A stretch of DNA of 64,000 bases, from contig OX465592.1 in NCBI GenBank assembly GCA_950022655.1, positions 5,167,544 to 5,231,543 on the forward strand. The letters run 5' to 3'. A program made the position numbers and the translations under genes. The notes beneath the pieces were generated by a model, which saw nothing but the letters and a program-made list of their open reading frames with translations, was not told where the DNA came from and did not search any database. Origin of the DNA: Alentia gelatinosa. Its lineage: Eukaryota > Annelida > Polychaeta > Phyllodocida > Polynoidae. Below, piece after piece: positions 33,886 through 43,400 of the stretch (its first letter is position 1; each line of letters starts with the position of its first letter).

Positions 33886-34284
33886 CCGGGGGTGGGCGGG
33901 GGTGAGATCGGAGACTTTACACGATTACTGCGGGCTATGTACAGAGTTACTTACACACGAGTCTATTTACATATAGCAGAACGGGCCGACATGGCGCCGG
34001 TCATCACAATCAGTGACTGATTTTCACTTCTCGGGCGGTGTGTGTGTGAACTGGACATATTTATAAATCAGACACAAACTGGGATTACACTGAGATCTCT
34101 CCTGCCACTGAGCATTTTCTTCCTTATAATACAAAACCAATCTGGTTATTCATTTACGACAGATTCTGTCACATTGTACATTACACACGATGAAGACGAC
34201 ACGCACGAATGGCTTCGTTTACACGAGACGAGAGACTGCGACACGACACTTTACGACAGTTGCGGCGTGTCGGGCAGGCAGCGG

Positions 34285-34470
34285 TTACGACTGGTTGATG
34301 ACAGAGTTCATGATGTGGCCGTAACTGATATCAGACACGGTCTTCTTCATACTTTGTCCCTCCAGGATGTTGCGCACGGCTTGCGGCGTTAACTTGCTGG
34401 AGAGAATCTCCTTCTGTTGTTCCGGGGTGAGTTCGCGCCCCGTGGCACGTGCCTGCTCCTCCATCAGCCG
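34285..34470 (-). CDS. TALE homeobox gene, terminal exon
   Basis: Acceptor CTCTCTTTCAG, then 61 codons to TAA at 34287-34285. It reads [20 protein letters not shown] then [20 protein letters not shown] and ends [10 protein letters not shown]. It is likely helical and is not low-complexity, unlike the rest of the protein outside the domains, so it may be a conserved interaction tail. The reading frame joins directly to the homeodomain exon. Confidence 0.8.
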   Translation of the reverse strand, partial: RLMEEQARATGRELTPEQQKEILSSKLTPQAVRNILEGQSMKKTVSDISYGHIMNSVINQS

Positions 34471-37400
34471 CTGAAAGAGAGGGATGTGTGTTAACTGTTT
34501 GTTTACATTGAGAGAGAAGAGAGACTGGGTTTACTGTACGTTTACATTGAGAAAGAAATGACCGGATTTACAGTAGGTTTACAGTGACAATGACCGGGTT
34601 TAATGTACATTTACATTGAGAGAAGAGAGACTGGGTTTACTGTACGTTTAAATTGAGAAAGAAATGATCGGATTTACAGTAGGTCTACAGTGACAATGAC
34701 CGGGTTTAATGCACATTTACATTGAGAGAAGAGAGACTGGGTTTACTGTACGTTTACATTGAGAAAGAGATTGGATTTACAGTAGGTTTACATTGAGAGA
34801 CAACGACCGGGTTTAATGTACATTTACATTGAGAGAAGAAAGACCAGGTTTAGGTGACATTTACAGAGAAAAGAGAGACAGGGATTGATATATGTTTATA
34901 TTGAGAGAAAAGAGACTGAGAGACCAGGTTTACTGTATGTTTACATTCAGAGAAAAGAGACAGGTTTAACTGTATGTTTATAACAGGAGAAGAGACCAGG
35001 TTTAATGTATGTTTATATCGAGAGAAAAGAAACTGAGTTTATGTTTGTTTCCATCGAGAAAAGAGACTGTGCGTTTACATTAAGAGACATATGCTAGTCA
35101 GTGCATAACATATCCACCGAAAATGTTTTTTGATGGGGGAAACGTGTCTTCATGCACCAACCCCAATAAGATTTTTGAAACAATACATTGAGAGAAGAGA
35201 CTTGGTTTAATGTACATTTACATTGAGAGAAGAGAAACTCAGTTTACTATATGTTTACATCGAGAGGCAGGGTTTACTTTAAGTTTACATTGGGAGGAAA
35301 GAGACTTGGTTTACTGAATGTTTACATCAGGAAAAAAGAAACTGTGGTTACTGTACATTTACAGTAAGAGAAAAAAATACCGGATTACTGTACATTTACG
35401 CTGAGAGGGTGCTATCAGCTTCTTTTATGTGCGGTAAGATCCATACCTGTAATGTCCACTTGGGCAGGATGCGGCGGCGGGCATTGGTGAACCAATAGTT
35501 GATCTGCGCCATCGTGAGTTTGGTCTGCTGGATCAGCATGTACTTCTCATCGTCGTTCGGGTACGGGTTGTCCCGGTGTTCCCGCAGCCAGTCCAACATG
35601 ATGGCCACCGCCTGCAGAAGTTACACACAAATGTCAGTTCGGGTCAGAAAATAAATCAAATATTTTTCATGTGGAATTCGCTGCCTCATGGAGACAACAA
35701 AAGGAGGAAAACACCTTTGGGTTGGTTAGAGTATGGGGGTGAGGGTCTGTAGGGAGGTCCAAATTCACAGTTTTATTCACATGAATGAGGCTCAATTAGT
35801 ATTATCTTTGTTTTACACAAGGAGTGAGAACTTTATATACTGAAAATAAGAATGAAGATTTTCATGGAAACCGGAGAGTGCCATATCGGTACAACACACA
35901 GGAACATTTTGCAGGCCACGACATATCATTCTCAGCACAAATTAACCATTATTAGATTCTTCAACACATAACAGGGTCAGAATGTTTAATTTTCTCACTA
36001 TGAACACAGAGACAAATCAATACCACACGGAGATATGAAAGAAAATAACATAAGGTAAGGTATAAATAGTTTTAGACAGATGATGTACATGGGAATTTAG
36101 TTATTTTGGGGCAATGTCTAAAGGGGCAGTCTCATTCAGATGGAGCAATGTTCAGAGGGGCGGTCTCACCGCGATGGGGGCCACCTCCGAAGGGGCAGTT
36201 TCACCGGGATTGGGCCATGTTCAGAGGGACGGTCTCACCGCGATGGGGCAATGTCCAAAGGGGCAGTCTCATTCAGATGGAGCAATGTTCAGAGGGACGG
36301 TCTCACCGCGATGGGGCAATGTCCAAAGGGGCAGTCTCACCAGGATTGGGCAATGTACAGAGGGGACAATCTCATTCACATGGAGCAGTGTTCAGAGGGG
36401 CAGTCTCACCACGATGGGGCAATGTAAAGAGGGGACAGTCTCCACCCGATCGGTTAATGTTCAGAAGGACTGTCTCACTGTGATCAAGCAATGTTCAGAG
36501 GGACAGTCTCACTGCGATCGGTTGATGTTCAGATGGACTGTCTTACCGTGATCAAGCAATGTTTAGAGGGACAGTCTCACTGCGATCGGTTGATGTTCAG
36601 ATGGACTGTCTTACCGTGATCAAGCAATGTTTAGAGGGACAGTCTCACCGCGATCGGTTAATGTTCAGAAGGACTGTCTCACTGTGATCAAGCAATGTTT
36701 AGAGGGATGGTCTCACTGCGATCGGTTGATGTTCAGATGGACTGTCTCACTGTGATCAAGCAATGTTCAGAGGGACAGTCTCACTGCGATCGGTTGATGT
36801 TCAGATGGACTGTCTTACCGTGATCAAGCAATGTTTAGAGGGACAGTCTCACTGCGATCGGTTAATGTTCAGAAGGACTGTCTCACTGTGATCAAGCAAT
36901 GTTCAGAGGGACAGTCTCAGCAGGATGGGGCAATGTCTGAAGGGACAGTCTCAGCGGGATGGGGCAATGTAAAGAGGGGACAGTCTCCACCCGATCGGTT
37001 AATGTTCAGAAGGACTGTCTTACTGTGATCAAGCAATGTTTAGAGGGGACGGTCTCACTGCGATGGGGCACTGTAAAGAGGGGACAGTCTTGGCAGAATG
37101 GGGCAATGTCTGAAGGGACGGTCTCAGCAGGATGGGGCAATGTCCAAAGGGATAGTCTCACCCCAATGGGGCTGCATGGGGGTGGGTGGGGGCAGTGTGG
37201 TCACCAATCTATGTCCTTTTTTTCTAAACCCAAATTCTGCCACAGTTACCAGACACAGGGAATGTCACATCAACAGGGCGGCAAACGAGGGAACGGGAGA
37301 CGTGTGCGTTATAAACCACACTAAGCAGGCTACCACTTTTATCTTAGCCTGCTACACGCGTCCATATGTTTAACATTAGGAAATCATATTGGCGATAGAC

Positions 37401-40400
37401 ATAAACTTGTTCAGGCTAAGAAAAAATCGGAATGATATTTGTGTTTGGTCTGTGTCCCCACTCAGGACTGAGACTTAAGGGGTGATTCCACCAGGACGTG
37501 CAATATATGCCGATCATGGCCGATTTGTTGACTCGCTAGGTCGGGTTGAATCGTGTGCGAATATCTGGTTGAATCGCGGGAATGGAATACCCCGTTTAGC
37601 TATAATATGGGCTACACACATAGGGATTAGTGCATGACCACATCTTACAAGATATATCCCGATTCACCAAGATGCAATGAAACACAGCCCGACCTTGCAA
37701 GAAAAAAAACATTGTGCTGGTGGAATCAGCCCTTTACGCAGACACTCGTGACTGACTTATTATTTGGGAAGTCCTATTAGACTTACACAGATTCATGCAT
37801 GGTCAAGGCAAGTTGGCAACTTGAGAAACTTAATTGCAGCTGGACAGCATTCAACAAGCATTTCTTAAACTCTTGACCACTCAATAGAAAAATGTGCTGC
37901 TTCGCAATTTACTGTTCTGTATTAACTTTGTGTGAATTTAAAAAAGAGCCTACAAATCTGGAGTGTGGGACAACTCTAAGATACCTGGAGAAAAATAATG
38001 TTTGGATTTTGTTTGTACGATTTATATACAGGGATGTCAGTTGGGGTCAGAAAAAAAGAGAAGTAATATTTTTCATGAGGAGTTTACTGCCTCTGGAAAG
38101 TGTTGAATATATGTCAGATGTTTTCTTCGAAAAGTTGCCATATTTGTTTATGGAAACCCCTCAGGCCGTTGGAGGTTTGGAGATGCAAGAGAGCTCTTTG
38201 AAATGATCGGTTGGTTGGTTAGTTTGATTTAGCGTCCAGTTAACCATTACAGGTTCTTACCAGATTTTCTCAAGGTTCTTTAACACAACAAGGGTGGTGT
38301 TCGGATCTATGTGATGAATTCAGGTAGAAATCTCACCCCTACACATTTACCAAGGCGAGTTCTTTTACTTCCCACACCACATAGACATGGAATGAGAAGG
38401 ATCGGGAAAACAAAGGAAGCTCAACATAAATGCCACCTTTCCCTGCCCGACTCCACAGCGGCCATTTTGTACCGATTCAAGAAGGACATACATGGAACAA
38501 CCCGGGAATAAACATCAACGTCATCAAAATGCAAAACAAGTTAAAATAGAAGAAAACCAGACACAAATAGAAAGTAACGAGGGAGGGAGGCAGAGAAGGA
38601 GGGCACAGAGAGTGACAGATACTTGCCTGATGCCCCGGCCTTCAGTGACGCTGATTCGTGACAGACAAATCAGAGGTTAGTGTAGAAAGTGCATCATCAT
38701 TATCGACAGTTTACAAACCACACTATTATCATATTCCTATGTATACCGCCCGCTCCAACCCATGTCGTATTTATACCTCTACTTTACCAGGGGCCTGTTG
38801 AATGATTAACGGTCGTACATGAAGACCTTTTTCTGTAAGCCAATGAGACCCAGGGACGATGTGGAGCAACTTTATTTAACCCTTATGGAAGACCTTCAGT
38901 TGGCTAGTACTGTCTAAGCGAACGAGCTTGAATATCATTTACCCTTTGTACTGTGTACTCTAGTGAGCATAAGTTATTCAACAGGGCCCTGGTGCCGTAT
39001 GGGATTTGCCATCATATGACCAGGTAAAAATTTCGCCGTTTTTAGGTAAATAATAATACAGAGACAGGTGGACTGTCTTCGTACATCAATATGCTTGGTA
39101 AAATTATTGATCATTCTTCTTTTTTAATTCTTATTCAAATTATTGATCAGATCAATAATTTCACGGCGTATTTTTGACAGGAAGAGAATAAGCCAGTTTA
39201 CATGTGAGGTTAGTTACATTGAATACGTTTATATATAGCGGAATAAAATGGTACAAACAAGTTGTAAGTTATACAAAGCATCTTGCCCAGGGTTATCATT
39301 ACAACATTCCCAAGTAAGTGTGAATATTATTCACATCATTCCACGCCAATATCCTGTATTGATACTACTAAAAAAACATTTCGAACAGCGTGAGCTGGCG
39401 GAGGAGTTTGAAGCAATTGATACTACTAGTTGTTTTCACAGTAATATGAGGAACAAATCCTTATTTTAGAGTATTTTAAGAGAACACTCTCTATTTGTGT
39501 GGATTTTTAAAGTGCTGCGAGGACCGAAGTGATCAGGCCCTTGTCATATGACACACATAGCGCGTAGAAGAGACGTTCTTACCTCTTTCGGCAGCACCTG
39601 CTTCCTGGTACCCGTGCTGTTGTTGTTATTATTATTGTTGTTGTTGCGGCTTTCCTTGGCGTACATCGTCTCTCGCTGTGGGCTGGCGTACCCCTTCATA
39701 TTGTTGAGTGCTGGTTCGGAGCCCGCGCGCTGCATGTCAGGCCCAGGCGAGCGGAGCGGAGGTGTGCTGGCTGCGAGTCGCCCACTCACCCCACTCGAGT
39801 TAAGGAAGTTGGGCATGGAGCCCGCCCCGTAACCGAGCTTCTGCTGCTCACCTAGGTGCCCGCGGTTCAGCTCCACATCGGAGAAGTTGAGCGAGGTGGC
39901 GCTGCCCGCCTGCCCGTGGTTATGGTTGTGGTGGTGGGGGTACGCAGGGCGCGTTGTGCCCTTTGTTGGCGTAGAGGGCAGCGAAGAGGACATTGACCCT
40001 GCAGGACCGAAACTGCGCCCTCCTGGTCCCCAGCCAGAAGAAGGCGGGAAGCTCACCTGACGCCCCACCTGGTGGTCACTACCCCCGAATGGCGACATGG
40101 AGCGCAGCGACCCCTGGTGGGCGTGCGGCACCTCAACACCTGAGGGCGCCATGGTGCCGTGCGGGCCGTTGGCGCTGGTGGGTGGCGCCACCTGGTGGTA
40201 CTGGGATTGCTGAGGCGGTGGCGCCATCTGGAGGGGTTGGTTGTGCGGGGCCGGCTTCGGCGTCGTGTTCTGGAAGTATGACATAGCACACTTAGTAAAA
40301 CGTAACACATGAGAAATACAGGCTGCTTTGTGTTTGCAATAGACAGGTTAGGGAAAATACGCAGAAAGTTTTGAAAAAACCTTAAAGCGATATCGTCTTG

Positions 40401-43400
40401 ACATATTTCACATTCTGCATATTGCTCTCAAGATTTGGGCTTTGAAGATAAACAATAATATTATCTTATGAGACATAATGATTAATTAAATGTGCAGATT
40501 CCAGAAAATCAGAGGACCATAAATAGAATCAGAGGCTTAAAAAAACTTGGTGTGCCGAATTTAATTGTTTCTATCCCATTATATCACCGGTTTGAAGAAT
40601 TAAAAATAACCAAAATACATGTAGACAGCCAGATTAAAACCCAGACAGGTGCATCCTGGCCGCACTATCACGGCCTGGTCAAACCGTTCACAGAAATCCT
40701 TTATAATGCTAAACTTACCTGGGACATAGTGTGTTTCACAGCCTGGTCAAAGTAACACTGAAATCCTCGATAGCCCTGAACTGTCTCACTGCCTCGTCAA
40801 AGTGTTCACAGAAATCTTCTCTAGAACTGAGCTTTGTTTGATTGGGAAGTTTAGCGTTGAATTTGTTCCATTAGACTTAGCACTGAACTTACCCGGGACA
40901 TGGTGTGTTTCACGGCCTGGTCAAAGCGTTCACAGAAATCTTCTATAGCGCTGAACATCTTGGGCTGGTCGACGATTCCCTGCTTCTGTTTGCGCTCTGT
41001 GATCTTCTCTGTGAGGCAAACAAATAAACAGGGTTGTCAGTTGGGTTCAAAATAAAGTGGAAATAATTTCTGTGGAATTTGCTACCTCTCATGGATGTCA
41101 GTTGGTGTTATGAAAAAAATTGGAAATATTTTTCATGTGAAATTTACTGCCTTGGGGAGACTGAGAAAACATGGAAAATACATGGAATGGGGCTGGGTGG
41201 GTGGGAAGGTCTGTACTAGTGTTATTGGTATGAATGTGGCTCAATTATACTAACTTTGTTTAACACAAGAAATAAGTTCTGTAAAATGGAAATAAAACAA
41301 GAATTTCCTTGGAAAAGTGAGAGACCAAGCATTCATGGAAAACACATCGATGTCAGACACTGCATGGGGCTGAGGGTCTGTCGGGAGATTCTGTTTTATT
41401 GGTGTGAATGAGGCTTAATTGATATCAGCTTTGCTTTTCATAATGAAAAAGAATCATATACACTGAAAATGAACAAATGGATATCCAAGGGAAAATGGAA
41501 AGCTTCATCTGCCTTCCTTTACAAGGGGGTTTATGGTATATTCGTGTTCTATACATTTAATAAAGATTTAGTTCAGACTTTCTCTTAAAAGGATAAGATT
41601 ACAAACTCTAAAACTATAGATCATAACTATATTATTGTTAGGGATGGCAGTTGGGGTCAGGAAAAAAATATTGAAATATTTCCATTGTGAAATTTGCTGC
41701 CAAAGTGGACAATATAGAAAACAAGTAATTTTCAGCTATGGCGCGTTGGGGGGGGGGGTCTGTGAGAAGGTTCAAACCAGTATTTTATTTTTAGGGGAAT
41801 AAATAAGGCTTGAATAATGTTTTGTTTTACATAATGACTAATAATTCATATACTGAAAAGGAAAAGAGTGGATTTCATTGGAAAAGTGGAAAACTGCCAC
41901 CTCTGAATTGTTACATTATCTAAAATCCCTTCATCAGTTCGCCTTGACATTCAATTCTACTTGAAAAGCAAATGGTGGGGATACTAAACTAACCCCCATT
42001 TAATAGACATTATTAAGTTTCAGAACGAAAAAGTTTCGTGCAAGGTGTGTCTCAAGCCTTCCCTTACTCATGATGCCAAATGGCTTTCCCTAACCACGGC
42101 CGAATTTTACGTTTCACGATATGACGCACACTACACACTACTGTAACGATTAAAGGGACCACTCTTTGAAACACACCTAATGATATCAATTGCATTAATT
42201 AGAATATTATACATGAATGAGGATCAGACAATGCGTGTATTTTTGTGATGTGAACTAAGAGATCAGACTGGACTCACCTATCAGGGCTTTGTGGGCGTAT
42301 CTCAACGCGTCAACAACCACATTCTCCACCGCATGATTCATCTCATACTTGGTGGTCGGTGGGTTTCGTTGGAAGAAGTTTGACAACAGTTTGTCAAAGT
42401 CAGCCGGCAGGTTGGCAATTAGCTGGAAGGGGAAGGTGGGTGTGGAGAAGTTCATGTCAGCCACAATCAAATCCCGCAGCAGAGGGAAGAGTGGGTGGGA
42501 GCGGAAGGCGTTGGACCGGTCCGAGATGAGATGCTGCATGAAGCCGTAACGAGACGCTTCGGGATGGTTGGCGATCAGCGTACTCAGCGACTGCTGCCCG
42601 TCTACCGCCACCACAGGCTGCGACATGGCTGGTTGTTGCACTGTTTGGTTCGGCCCCGAAGACCCATATGGCATCTGACTTTGATGTTGTGATTGTTGTT
42701 GGTAGCTATTGTTTGGTTGTTGATAACTACTGCTTGGTTGTTGATAACTACTGTTTGATTGTTGATAACTATTGCTAGGTTGTTGGTAACTATTGTTCAT
42801 TTGTTGTTGGTAATTACTATTCGGTTGTTGCTTATAACCACTGTTCGTCTGTTGTTGATAACCACTGTTGGGCATCATGTGATTTTGACCTTGTACAGTT
42901 TGTGCCTGAGAATATTGACCTTGACCTTCGTGACCTAGGTGCACTTGACCTTGGTTGTACTGATTATGTCTGTGTTGGCCATATTGTCCCTGCACATAAC
43001 CCCCTTGACTAGACAATGGCATTGGTCCGGCACCATGGGCACCTGGTACCATTTGTGAGGGAACGTTCGGTTGTGACTGGCCACCATAGCTGCCCTGTTG
43101 CTGCCCAACCAGCTGCCTACTGCCCGGTTGTCCAGATATGGACTGAGTCGGAGGTAGAGGCGTGCTGCCGCCCATCTGACAGCCAGTCACACTGGGCTGT
43201 TGTCCATACTGGCCACCCACAGGCCGCCCTGCCATGGCGGGGTTAGAATACTGGCCAGGATCGTTGATTGATACAGGACTGTCTCCTTGGTAAGGGTTGT
43301 ATGTCAGTCTCCGCTGCTTCTTGGGACTGCTGGGGTTGCTCCCTGACCGCTTGGCCCCGTAGGACATGTCTTCGGCCCTGCAGCTTCGCGGGTAAGGAGC

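Noticed and set aside
36106..37324. Overlapping plus-strand ORFs with [14 protein letters not shown] repeats
   Set aside because: They are products of the 34 bp intronic minisatellite and are open in several frames.
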